DNA of 64,000 bases. It comes from Omphiscola glabra. Its lineage: Eukaryota; Mollusca; Gastropoda; Lymnaeidae. The notes under the pieces were generated by a model, which worked only from the letters and a program-made list of their open reading frames with translations, had not been told where the DNA came from and made no database searches. Made by a program: the position numbers and the translations under genes. Shown here one piece after another: positions 12,387-24,177 of this stretch; position 1 is the first letter of the stretch, and each line of letters starts with the position of its first letter. The stretch is taken from NCBI GenBank assembly GCA_964017045.1, contig OZ024807.1:19761813-19825812 (forward strand). The letters run 5' to 3'.

Positions 12387-15300
12387 GTAAGTTAAACACC
12401 ATATTCATTTTTTATACTATTTTATGTTTTTAAAGTGTTCTTAAATAACGAAGGCATGTAATGAAATGTTCATTATTTATTATTATTAAATTTTTTGAAA
12501 AAAAGACAACTGATATAATTTATGGATCTAAGTTTTTTTGCTTGAACAAGCTACGATACGATAATAGGTTCAAATATTAGAAAAACGTATGTGTTTATAT
12601 TAATCAATTTCTAATAGCAAATGAGATATTCAAACAGTGCGACCCAGCAGAAGAAGGTTTCAAACATAGCTTAAAGTTCAGTTGGAATGTATTCAACCTA
12701 TCAATGGAGGTATTTATCTTCAACCGCATAACTATTGCCTCGTGTACTCTAAATGCAAAATGCACGGACTTGATGATAAACAAGTCTAACACTGAATTGG
12801 TCGTTGATCAATCAAAGAACAGATTAACAATAACTGTGGAGATATTTAATATTTCAAGAAGTGATGTATTAGTTGCGGATGGTGATTGGGAAATTAAGGA
12901 CAAAAACAATGGCGATGTTTTGCTTGGTTGTAGATTACAAGTATATTGTAAGTATTTTCTTATAATCATTTTAAAAAGTTGTCTAATTCATTATAAGTGT
13001 GAAAACTTAGCTTCACCAAAACGGGAATAACTGTGCAGAAAAAAAACATTATTAAAAACTAACTATTAAACAAACATTTGTAAAAAGTATGTTAAATGTA
13101 TTATTTCCTTAACGAGTATGTCAAGATGTGAACTGATTTCTAGTATTATTATAGATAAGTTAATTTTTACTAAACAAAATATAAATTACAATGTAGTGAT
13201 GATGTATTATTTACTATACGGCTGCATTGAGAGCTACATACACAATATCAAATATTGATTCGTCAGTGTACTTACATGAAACCGAGCGATCTATAATTTT
13301 TCATGGTTCTGGTTCTGGTTCGGTACGTTGCTGCATCCATATACTGGCATATGTGCAACGGTTGGGGAAGCGATGTTGCCAATCTAACGGCCCCTAGCAG
13401 ATGCCAGGGCGGCCTTGAAGCTTTCGATCGTTGTCGAGTTCACGGCGAAAAATTTTCATGGGAAAAATATAAAATACGGATATAAATAAACACTACAAAT
13501 GTATGATCGTTATTCATTGTAAAGAAAAACGTCTATTTTTAAACCAAAACCCTTTGACTGCCACCCATTTAATTCATCGTTTTAAAGAAACACAATCATA
13601 TAATAAATGATATTAAACATCAATGTGTGTTTCAGTCAGAGTACAACATCCAAGTTGCAGCTATCAGATACTTGGTGAAAATTTGAGCATCATGTGTTCG
13701 ACTCCAAAAGTGTATCCACAAGCTAAATGCTCCTTTCTTACCAACATAACTCAAGTACGTAAACGTGTTTTATCAGTTATCTGTTTCAAGTGCTAACTTG
13801 TTAGATTAATGAAAACGTATTATAATAGCTGATATCTAGATGTAAATATTTATATGTGTAGCCAAATTTAATTAGTCCATTTAATTTTAAATGGTTTACA
13901 TATTTTTTTTTTTTTAAAAGCAAATGCAATTTTAAACTAAGAGGAATTAACAATTAAACTTAGGTATTTTCTTTTTGAAAACAAGCCATATTTTATTTAA
14001 TGGTTATGAAAAATATTTAAAGACCAAGTTATTATCTTTAAAAAATATTTTTTGACATAAAAAAACAGAATTGTTTTTAAGATTATATTATTTTAAAAGG
14101 CAGCAATAAACTAACGATATATTAAACTGAACTGTATCAAGGAAATCAAAGGAAAATCTAAATCTTAATTTATTTTTTTTTTGCAAAGAAAGCCATATTC
14201 TTAATTTTTCCCTTTCCAAAATTGTTTTTAATTTTTTGGCAAACTTATGTCAATGTACCCAAAATTATGTACACATATATTTATTTATTTTAAAAGAAGC
14301 TCTAACATTTCCTATCTCAGACTGTAATGTCATCGGATTTAAAGATAGTCATGCACATAAAACTTTACTCCGCATGAAATGTATTTTTAGAAGAAGGTTA
14401 AATATATTATTTGATTAGTTTTAAAACAATCCATCGAAAAATCCCCGTGTTTAACATATTAGTGATTTGAGATATTACTATGCTTGTGTAATACGCCGTG
14501 TCATTATGGGTCGTTCATTTTACTGTGTGGGGCAAAATCTAAAATCACATATGTAGCCCATTGCATTACACACACATATTGTATTAACCTTTTACAACCT
14601 TTAATAAAAGAAGCCCACATATAAAAACACTCATAGTGCACCTTTTTTACTCGCCCATAAAGAAACTAATTATAGCAATTTAAATTGATTCGTTTTAAGC
14701 GTTATATGGTCAGCCATCACATTCTTATATTTTTATGTTCAATTATTTACACCATCTGTAACGAAATACTATTTAAAATATTGATTTATTGGAGCTACAT
14801 CAGTGTTCACCACTTATGTATTGAAGTGTTTCATTTCTAGAATACTTTATTTGTACTTATCATTACTTTAACTCTGTCTGTTATTTTCTTTGACTAGACA
14901 TACAGTCTACCCGATGATTCCATATCCTACAATAGCAGCACTCTTCAAGACAACCCGGTTTACTTCACGTCCTCTTGTACTGCCGCTATTCCAACATCAA
15001 TGTTAAGACACGGATATTTTTACGTTGATGTTACAATGTACCCAGATGTAAAAAATAAAGGAATTGATACTGAATACGGTTTGAATAAAACTGTATATAT
15101 TTTGCTAGGCATGTATTTATTACGTTAGATGTAAATACATTTGTAATATCAAACGTATATGATAAAACACATCTTGCTTTAGAAGATGGCGAATATTATT
15201 TAGTGTATACTAATTTTAACCATTTACACATACAAACTAAAAATATCAAAAGCATGTGTGGTAAAATTCTATAAATAATTAAACAACCCCTAAAATAAGT

Positions 15301-16233
15301 ATTTCTTATGATTCTTTTAAAATTTAACATAGAGCAATGGTGGGTGGGGATGAAACTTTGACAAAAACATACAAAACAATAACTCACTTTATAAGAATCC
15401 CAATAAGTCCACCCATTCCCAAAGGCTGGCTACCTTAAATTTTTTACAAGTCCTTGAACTATATTACTATTTTAATGCCCCTCCCTTCCCCGCTTTTTAC
15501 ACCTTAGATTTATTTCATTAACAACTATAGAAAAACAATAGAAAAAACGACACATTAAACGCACTTGCAAATTTTTAATTTAAAAAACAATATATAATTT
15601 TATTTTATTTTATTTTCTTCCTCTTTAAATACAGGAAAAATATTGTGGGTGGTGGAGTGTAGATCGTGTTTAGGGGTGGTGCCGACAATTTTACAAAATG
15701 GGTTTTCGTATTCAATGAGTCTTTCATATTTTTTTCAAACACTTTTGGTACATTTTCACGCAAATTATCAAACGAAAATGTTACATTCGTTGCAATAAAT
15801 CTCTCAGTTGGAATTCTCCGTCGTTTTATTATTTTAGGTATATAAGTTATTATACTTTTTTTCTTTCTTTACCACAATTCAATAACCAACAGCTATTTAG
15901 ATTGAGTTTGTTTAGACCGCTCGACCATACATCACTGTTGATTTTGTTTACAAAACAAGATTAATGAGACACAACTTGTGTAAATCAAACAATATTGGTT
16001 CCGTTTTATAAATTAATATACTTAATAGAAATTTACAATTTATGGGTGAATGCCTTCATCAGTACAAAAAATAATTTATAAAAATTAAGTAGAATTTAAT
16101 TTACATAATATAGGTATATGATGTATCCTAAAAATGAATTCAAATAATAAGAGTGGGGACACATCCCTGGCAAAAACAAAATTTGATGGATGTAAATATT
16201 AAAAAACGAATAGGAAAACGACAATGTAGCTGC

Positions 16234-16265
<32 letters not shown>

Positions 16266-19200
16266 ACGTGTGGAGTCAGAGTACTTTATAGTTCCAGGTA
16301 TTATTTTATTTTACGTATACACTCTTTCCGGTGTATTAATTGCATACAATAAACAAGTAATCGTATTGTCTTAAGTACCATTAGGGTTAACACTATTGAA
16401 ATATTAGCAAAAATGGACTGTTTATTGATGTTATACAGAAGGTCTGTAAAACGCACACCTTTAAAACGACCTATTTCTCCTACGTACGATGTATCGCATT
16501 TTTACTAAGGATGGTGTCAAACTCGTCGTGACAAATAGATAATTTATTGACTTCATAGGAGATTATCGAACACCAATTAAATTTACTTCAACGACCCTTA
16601 TGAAAACTGTGCTTTTTAGGAACTTGTCAAAACATTTAACATGTGTATTTTGTATAATCATAATTATTATAGCTGATACATTGTTTTAATCACATAAATA
16701 AATTTTGTGCCATTAATCTACTTTAAAACGTTATCGCAATATCACACGCTTATAATTATGTATCTTTTAAAACTGATATGCTATATTGTTTCAACAAATA
16801 GAACGTCCACATGTCACACTAAAAGATTGCCCTAAGGTCAATACCAGCTCTTACCATGGAACATGTACTTGTGAAAGGAATGATACTAACTTTGTTAATG
16901 CAACAATCAATTGGTATGATCAAAATGGTAACATCATGCAGACGGATGAATCAAATATTCTTTCATTTTATATGAGCACTGTTGACACGGGTGAGTTCAT
17001 TACTTGATGTGGTAAAATTTCGTACGGCTCCCAGCTCGATTTATATTCATTAAAATTAAGATGTGGTTTTAAATCATGGAGCAGGCAGTAACTTGGTTGA
17101 ATGTTTAGCGATTTTTGCTTGCAGATTTTCTACAATGGGTCCGGTTATTTTGAGGAAAAACCCAGTGGGTCCAGAAGTTATCAAAAAGTATTAACTTCTT
17201 ATTTTCTATAATTTGCAACGATATCTACTTCCCAATGTCAGTGATAATTCATTGACAGCATCAACCTTTTGCGTCAAGAATAAACCCACTTAAAGGAACA
17301 GACAATTGCTGGATCCCGCAATACAGAAGAAGTTGTACAAAAACAAGCGACATAGACGATGCTGTCGTTTATTTATAAGTGAAGGGACGGCCGATCATTC
17401 AGATCTGTATGGTGTGAAGGCCTGCCCCCCCCCCTCATTATCACCCCTCCTAAAAAAGAAGAACATTAGAAAAAACGGTGACATTTTAAAATAATAAAAA
17501 AAAAATATTCAAACATTTTTTTTAAATATGCAACCTATTTACTGGAGTTAACACGGTACGCATGAAGCCTTCTGTTTAACAGCATTTTTATTTCAGTGCT
17601 ATGAATATCAAAAATGTGGATTTGCAGGGTTGATTTTAAAATGGAAGCAGGGTGCATCAAAAGCAAAATATATATAAGAGATGAGATATACAAATCCTAA
17701 ATATCTAAAACCTCCCGCTTAATAGCAAACAATCCACAGGAAATATCGTAGAAAGCACATGAGTGAGTATAGGACTCCGAATGTGAATACATAACATAAT
17801 TTTACTTTAAAATATTTAATTATGCCTATTAAAAAAGTTTGCACTAAATATAATTGCAGTCTTCTACTGTCAATCGAAAAACAACCTTGGCTGGACAAGT
17901 AACAACGTGACTTTTAGACCACACAGGCTAAGTAACTAGTCTTTCTCTTACTTAAATGTAAATCATTGGAATGATTTTCTTAGCATTTTTTTTTTTTAGG
18001 TTTTTATTATTTTTTTGCTTCTTTTTTTTTTTTTATTATAATCGGTGCTTAGGTTAGACATTATGTCAAATAACACTATTTAGTGTGTGCGACAATTAAA
18101 CAAAAATGTTGCTTTACCGCATATTTTGATGAACTTTAAGTAAACACAATATACATTTTAAAGTGACCTTAAAAAGTTTTTATCTAACCAACCTCAACAA
18201 TTGCTTTATTAACACTTACATAAAATAAGTTTTTTTTAAAAATCGTAGTTTTCTTACTTTTCACACTTGTTTACATAAAGAAAACGTTCTTTACCTCGCT
18301 GTCGTTGATGATGTCACTTTTATATTTGCTCTAGCTTAGCAATTTGATGTAATAACATATACTTTTTAAAAAAAATCATTTTTAAATTGTTGTATGTTTT
18401 TTTTTTTTTTAAAGACAATTTAAAAAAATAAAATATACTGAAATGTTTTCAGGATCTCCTCAGTTAGCCGATACATTTAAAAAGTCAACTTCACGTCTAT
18501 TAAACTTCGGCTCGGATCAAATCATTTCAATAATTCTAAACATTTCTGGCTACCCAAAGCCTCAAAAGTACATCATTGTAAAGAATCGTTTTGATCAAAT
18601 AAACTTTGAAAACGTAACAGATGGTAACGCAGAGGCCAACGTATTTGTTATACATTATAGAGATGATGCCTTTCCTTACGGAACTTTGAATTTGACTTTG
18701 TCGATATTAAAAGAAGAAGATTTCACCAATTACCTGTTTGTTGTTGATAACGGTGTCAGTCCGCCACTCAAGTACGACATTTTAATTGAAAGAGGTATGT
18801 TTATTTAAATTACGTTTGATAATTAAAAAGCAATAATTTAAAAAAAAAACTAAACTTTTCACTTTTAACCGAAAAAATTATATTATTTACAAAATATTTT
18901 AAGAAATCTAGCTAGTTTATTTTTTTGTTCACCCAGATAACACAACCGATCAAACAGATTTTAAAACGACAGTCGCCAGTCTTGTTTCTGTACTTGTATG
19001 TGTTGCATTATTTATTTTTATTGGAAAAGTCCTTGGTTCTCGAATAAAAGGTGAGCCTTTTAATGCTGTTTTTACCCACAATTTGAACAGAAAAAATGTA
19101 TATGTATAATCCTGTATATATATAAGTTAAAAAGTTATGCTCTTTTATAGAGCTCTATCATCTAAAAAAACAACTAAAATTCCTAACAATAAAGATATCC

Positions 19201-20045
19201 AAACTTATATGTGGACACGATATTTGGTAAACTGTCATTGGACAGACCACGCATATATTTAATTCTGAGGGTTTTAATGTAGAAAAAGAATAAGTGTAGC
19301 ATGTATGTTCTTTGAACTTAAATTTGTTTAATAACTTCACTTTTTTAAAGGGAACATTACCAGAAGACTCCAATTTATTTCTCATGATCCATATCGATAT
19401 ATATTTAAACTTCTTAAATTATATTATAATATAAAATAGTTTATGTAGATCAGTGGATATTATAAATATATTTTTTTTAAATATGTTTGTTTCATGAAAA
19501 TAAAAGTTTTTGTTACAAAATAATTAATCTCATGTTGCTTATTTGTTTGTACTTTCTGTCTTAAAGCCAATGCAAACCACACACTAATCCACGAGGAGTT
19601 GCTATATGAAGACATTGAGTCCTACGATATAGATAACAGTACACGTGATGTTATCAATGACGTCAATACGAAATGTACCAACAGACATAATGCGGGAAGC
19701 AGTCTTTACGATGCCATTGAAGAATCCCTGGTTGTTGGAGACAATCCAAGTATTTTAGTGTGCAACACAGTGACTTTTACAAACAGCAAGTACGACGCGT
19801 TGTACAATGAAACTCCCGAAGACGAAAATAAGTATGACAAGCTTCAGGAAAAATGGGTGGCATGGAACAATGAATATATAACACTTGTTGGCGATACAGC
19901 TTTAGATGAGAATGAATACATCATTGTTTTAAATGAAGAAAGAAAAAGCGCCGCAGATGGCTATCTTTTAATTGAGCAATTAATACAAAATCAGCCTGAG
20001 TATAATACTGTGAAAGAGATTGTATATTGCTTACACAATGTTTAG
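12317..20045 (+). CDS. Gene A: Ig-domain single-pass membrane receptor with ITAM-like tyrosine-rich tail, 9 exons, 641 aa
   Basis: Exons: 12317-12386, 12618-12947, 13636-13754, 14898-15108, 16802-16990, 17860-17931, 18453-18794, 18937-19050, 19567-20045. Splice phases agree throughout with no internal stop, and the same structure recurs in gene C. Layout: signal peptide about 1-23; Cys-containing N-terminal region 24-243; Ig domain 244-330 (C267, W281, YxC ending at C310, then NNLG); cysteine-less Ig-like domain 331-444; helix about 457-474; tail of about 165 aa. Many NxS/T sequons fit an extracellular location. Tail tyrosines in YxxL/I/V context include Y496, Y530, Y558, Y572, Y586, Y600 and Y628. 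Y558/Y572 form a YxxL-x10-YxxL ITAM-type pair. Intron 4 has a GC donor. I do not recognise a named orthologue. A role as an immune or cell-surface signalling receptor is inference. Confidence 0.85.
12618..12947 (+). CDS. Gene A exon 2: N-terminal ectodomain
   Basis: After an AG acceptor it reads SNEIFKQCDP... to ...LLGCRLQVY, with four cysteines and sequons at NLS, NKS and NIS. It ends at GTAAGT. It aligns over its full length with gene C exon 2, which has one more codon. The fold is not recognised; a beta-sandwich is possible. Confidence 0.85.
13290..13460 (-). mobile_element. LINE-like fragment in gene A intron 2
   Basis: A GC-richer island inside an AT-rich intron. On the minus strand it ends in ESFKAALASARGR then a stop, the type of C-terminus seen in non-LTR retrotransposon proteins. 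Too short to place in a family. Confidence 0.4.
13636..13754 (+). CDS. Gene A exon 3: ectodomain, Cys-rich
   Basis: Encodes FRVQHPSCSYQILGENLSIM... to ...LTNITQ with three cysteines, including CS at the start and KCSF near the end. Phase 1 in, phase 0 out at GTACGT. It matches gene C 53206-53324 with the same length. Confidence 0.82.
14898..15108 (+). CDS. Gene A exon 4: ectodomain; followed by a GC donor
   Basis: Begins TYSLPDDSISYNSSTLQ after an ACTAG acceptor and ends ...NKTVYILL in phase 1. The paralogue has CTAG|GTTTGT at this boundary; here it is CTAG|GCATGT. The only reading that keeps the frame is a GC-AG intron. Confidence 0.8.
16802..16990 (+). CDS. Gene A exon 5: first half of Ig domain
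   Basis: Carries the B-strand cysteine (TCTCER) and core tryptophan (INWYD), and ends ...STVDT at a GTGAGT donor, phase 1. The partner cysteine is in exon 6. Confidence 0.85.
17860..17931 (+). CDS. Gene A exon 6: second half of Ig domain
   Basis: A 72-bp exon encoding VFYCQSKNNLGWTSNNVTF and a few more residues. It is the YxC-xxxNxxG signature at the F-G strands of an Ig domain. It ends CTA A|GTAACT in phase 1. It is too short to stand out as an ORF but is exactly conserved in gene C (56728-56799). Confidence 0.83.
18453..18794 (+). CDS. Gene A exon 7: cysteine-less Ig-like domain
   Basis: A 114-codon, phase 1-1 exon, so a self-contained domain module. 'GYPKPQKY', 'GTLNLTLSILKEEDFTNYLFVVDNGV' follow the Ig pattern of DxGxYxCxxxNxxG, with the usual cysteine replaced by Phe or Val. 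About 80% identical to gene C exon 7. Confidence 0.85.
18937..19050 (+). CDS. Gene A exon 8: transmembrane helix
   Basis: Reads DNTTDQTDFKTTVASLVSVL and continues VCVALFIFIGK then a basic stop-transfer (GSRIK). One helix. Phase 1 in and out, with a GTGAGC donor. Confidence 0.88.
19567..20045 (+). CDS. Gene A exon 9: cytoplasmic tail with spaced tyrosines
   Basis: A 158-residue tail, acidic, ending ...EIVYCLHNV then TAG. Tyrosines 502, 530, 558, 572, 586, 600 and 628 lie on a 14-residue lattice. Motifs include LLYEDI and SLYDAI (ITIM-like), YDAL/YDKL (ITAM-like) and YITL/YIIV. Confidence 0.87.
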
Positions 20046-20270
20046 ACCGATTTCCTGTTTTTAACATTATAATCGTTTATTTATATTATGGGATTGTTTA
20101 CATTTTCTTCTAAACATGTTGTAAATGTTTTACTGAAAAAAATGTTGTTTTTTTTTAAATATCCTCGAAATATATTCTCCTTTTTAAAATATACTCTTCC
20201 ATCTAATAATTACTAGCAATGCTTTTCAATTGGTTATATTTTGTTTACAATTTTAATTAAAAAGAAATGT

Positions 20271-20276
20271 AATAAA
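20271..20276 (+). promoter_or_regulatory. Possible polyadenylation signal of gene A
   Basis: AATAAA about 225 bases after the stop codon. In such AT-rich DNA the hexamer is common by chance. Confidence 0.35.
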
Positions 20277-21754
20277 TTAGGATTAATATACATATAGCCA
20301 TATTAGCAAAAAGAAGTCAATGGTTGCAGTTGCTTCACTAGGGGTTGATGTAAACACATGCCGTCAACCCACCCCTTGTATTTCCCTCATAGATGTCCTA
20401 GAATTGTTCCTGTAACTAATGATGCAGAAAAAGCTTTGACTACGACTTTAATTAAAATGCTTGGATTTATACTAAAAAAAGGAAACAATAGATTTTAGTT
20501 TTTTTTAATGCAAAATATATCTACCTCTTTAGATTAACATGAAACAATAACCTTTACATTTAAAATTTCCTTTCGTTTGCTTCAAGACCGAAAGTGTCTG
20601 AAAAAATTAATAGAAATCAACATATCTTAAATACCTTCACCACAAAAGCCCTATGCCTTGATAAATCGCATGATATTAATATGAAAGTATGTGTTTATCC
20701 TTTAATTATTTTATAAACAATTTTAAAATCAAATTTTCTTTTTAAAATGTGAAGTATTTATGTTCCTGTTGATATATGCACAGTTATTTCTTTCATTCCA
20801 TAAACCTACTCAACATTAAGGAATCCTTTTTACATAGCTAATACAATTGCGCACTTAATACGTATCATGCAGATATAATGTCCCCAACAAATTCAATTGT
20901 CAATACAAATTTGGGCAGACTTATGGAACCTTAAATTAATTAGAAACGGAAAATTTATGTCAATATAACAATATTTATGTTAATGATAATTTTACATATA
21001 ACACATTTAGATACTTAGGTGATGCAACTATAAGAAAGCTAGTAGTAGTAGCTAGTGTTACTTGATCGTACTCCTTTTAGTTTTAGCCCTATAATCGCTT
21101 AAATTATATGTAATTGACAGTAGATATAATAATAGTATCGTACCAGTGTATTTAACTATGAGTATAATTAATTAGTACCGGTAAACCTAAAAGAGTGACT
21201 TTGAATGATCTCTTCTACCGAATTTATTAAAGTATTTTAAATTTAAAGAAGCAAACTTCTTACTACTTATTAACTTTGCCTGGCTTATTTTACTGAATTT
21301 TAATACTTAATAATTAAGCATTAGGCCTACACTTAATAAACTTAATTATATATTATATGGTCATATTATAATTATCCTGGCCATACATTGCATTGATTGA
21401 CAGATCGTCTTTCCTTTTCCCTCTTTTAAATAATTCTTTTAAAATGTTTACTTCTCATTTAAGTCTTAGTTAAAAAGTTTAAGCTCCAAATAATTTGGAG
21501 CTTAAACTTTGGCAAATTCATGTCATTTTGATCTCATGAAAGTGTCTTATGGATTATGGTGTTAATTATTTAAATTTAGAATAATACTAAGGTTATATAA
21601 TAAAATGTTTTTTATATTTCCTTTAAACAAAATAACATTTATTAAAAATATCATTATTGTGCTAGTATTAAAGTGCTACACCTCCTTAAGTTAAAGTTAT
21701 AAAAGATAAAAAAAACTCCAGGAAAAAATTAGCTCTACAGATAATTCATATTGA
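20277..21754. other. Spacer between convergent genes A and B
   Basis: AT-rich, with no ORF or splice-consistent exon that I could support. Confidence 0.5.
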
Positions 21755-21892
21755 TGGGGAGATGGAGTTCACATGCGCCTAACTGGCAGCAGTGATGCCT
21801 CTCGAACATCGAACCTTGTAACGCGCTTCGAGCCTTTGGGGATGAAGCGTGATTTCTCAAATAAACTTCATTATTATTATTATTATTATTTA
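21755..21892 (+). mobile_element. SINE-like element with (TTA)n tail
   Basis: A GC-richer segment (near 'GCAGCAGTGATGCCTCTCGAAC' and 'CGCGCTTCGAGCC') ending 'AATAAACTTCATTATTATTATT'. A body followed by a trinucleotide tail is typical of SINEs using a CR1/L2-type LINE. No convincing A and B boxes were found. Confidence 0.5.
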
Positions 21893-22619
21893 AAAAAAAA
21901 AAAATCTGAAACGAATGTGCTTTTATCAAAGTGCATTACTTCACTCGAATACCACATTTTCACTATCGTAAAATGAAAGTTGGATGAAGATATTTTTTTT
22001 TCAAGTGTCTCGAAAGCATGTGATTTGAACAATATAATTTGTTTTTTTTAAACGTGAACACAAAATTCGCAATATGGGTAAAGAGACGACAACAGTGTAA
22101 CTATTATAAACCTCACTATTCAGCCGTTTCATAAGTGTACTGTGTGAGTGGAAGGTGATGTCAGGTCGGAGAGTATTTTTTTTAAAAAATGAAAATTCCC
22201 ACCCCCACCTACTTTTTTCAAGCAAAGTTCCCATTCACCCCGACTAGGCCTTTTATATTTTTCCTCAAAATTAAACTGTGGTATATGCCAGATTGCCTAT
22301 TGCTTTCTGATATTGAAGAACTATCATATGGGGTACGCGTTTGAGAACGCTTGATATGTAATATTTTATATACTTTAGGATGTTTTGTATTGTTAAACAT
22401 TTTTGGAGAAGACAATTCAATTTATGTATGGTTTTTCATGGACATATACATGTCAGTGTCAATGAACTGCTAAAATGATATTTTATACATTTATTTAGAG
22501 GCTTTGGATGTCAATGCTTTTAACGTCGTCTATTATTGATTGTCAGTTCATATGCTAAATTTTAAAGCAAATTGTATACATATATAAGCATTTATGAGGC
22601 ATATGTGATAAGAACGCTC

Positions 22620-22895
22620 GTTTATGACTGTACAGTTTTAACCACTATGGTAGTCATGAGCGGAAAATAACAGCTTCCACCAAAGATGTGTGCATTGCAT
22701 GTTCATTATTCGATGGCAGGACAAATTGCCTTATATGTAGATTTTGGAACGTGCCAAATGTATTGCACATTCTACGATCTTACCATTTGATAGTTAGGCA
22801 ATGTATTGAGACTGAATGGATTCCTCGTTCACGTTCAGAAGAATGTTCCGTTCAGAAAGTTGACGAATGTGTAAGTCAATGTTTTATGTGAAATT
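22620..22895 (+). other. Cys-rich exon-like ORF of unknown nature
   Basis: An open frame of about 67 codons with repeated cysteines (VCIACSLF, NCLICRFW, EECSVQKVDEC) runs from an AG acceptor-like site into GTAAGT. It could be a lone exon, a decayed exon or chance. No matching neighbouring exons were found. Confidence 0.2.
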
Positions 22896-23520
22896 GATGT
22901 AATATCTGAGCATAGCGATTTCCATTTAATAAATGGCCTATTTAGTTTTTCTACATTCGCAATGTTTGTTTGTTTGTTTTAATATGTTTTTAGTAATAGT
23001 GTATATCAAAAACTGTACATACATGTTTGAGAAAAAAATACCGTTAACAATTAACTTAAAAATATCAAGGAAAACGTATTTATCAGATATTATTATTTTT
23101 TTATTATTATACTTTTTCTAATATAGTCATATAATCATATTCTGCTATTTTAATATTAGCTCATTTCATTAAACACAATGCACAAACATATAGAATTACA
23201 TAATACATTTCAATAAACACATTCTGTAAAGAAATTATTAGTGATTGTTGGACATCTATGAGTATAGATATAAACATGACTGGGAATAGCCTTGTAGGAT
23301 TTTAGCATCCTTACTGGCTTTTTCTTTTGTTTTTCAAGCCAACATTTCAGAGTTCCCGTTTGTTTTAATGACAATCAGTGTTTATTTTTTACATTTAGCC
23401 TAGCTAAATTTCAAAAGATAATTACAAATTTAAAAATAAATTATTAACTACATAAATACAAATTAAAATAAACACCATTCTGTTCTAACTGTGGCAGTTT
23501 AAAGGAACGTTGAAGATCAT

Positions 23521-24177
23521 ATTATTATTAGTTTTATTTTTGGTCGTTTTCTAAAGCGTGACCCTAGCCTTGGGTTGGGCTCACCACGCTGTACATACAC
23601 TTTAACCAACATAATCATGACCTTAAAAATTAACATACATTAATTAAATAAAACAAATGCATATTCGCTCCAACCATTCCATAACTATGTACACGTCAAG
23701 CCATGGACGGCTCTCAGCAGAATCGTTTATCGGTCTGAGGGGTGAATCCGGCAGGAAAGTAAAGTTGAAAAAGATGTATTTTGAGTGCCATTTTGAAGGC
23801 TGTGTGGTTGTTTTATTGCGGGTGTGTAGTGGAAGAGAATGCCATTGCTTGGGGGCACAGAAAGAGAGATATCGTTCACCGTATGTTGTTTTTTGAGTAG
23901 TGGAGACAGAAAGATTACTGGCGTCTGCGGACGAACGAAGCTATCGAAAGGGTGAATAGACAGAGAGAAGTTTGGTTAGATAGAAATGGCAGGAATTGGA
24001 GAAATAGTTGGTTGTGGCAGAGAACAGATAGTTTACAGTAAACCCGTGCTTGTATAAGGAGCCAATGAAGTGAATGAAGTAGTGGTGTGACGTGATCAGG
24101 TTTTGTTTGCCTTTTGAACTAGCCTAGCAGCTGAGTTTTGAACCGTTTGTAATTTTTTTAAGAATAGTTTTGGTGAA
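23521..24177 (-). mobile_element. 5'-truncated copy of the 711-4330 LINE
   Basis: Begins with ATT repeats and then follows the 3' UTR and C-terminal coding region of the LINE at 711-1345 ('GGGCTCACCACGCTGTACAT', 'GAAGTAGTGGTGTGACGTGATCA'). Similarity stops near 24177, consistent with incomplete reverse transcription. Frames are broken. Confidence 0.88.

Noticed and set aside
17306..17494. 62-codon ORF with CCPPP-like segments in gene A intron 5
   Set aside because: Driven by a poly-C stretch; no match in gene C and no splice sites in frame.
17932..17940. Second GC-type donor after gene A exon 6 (CACAG|GCTAAG)
   Set aside because: Using it breaks the frame into exon 7. The GTAACT donor five bases on keeps phase 1 and is conserved in gene C.
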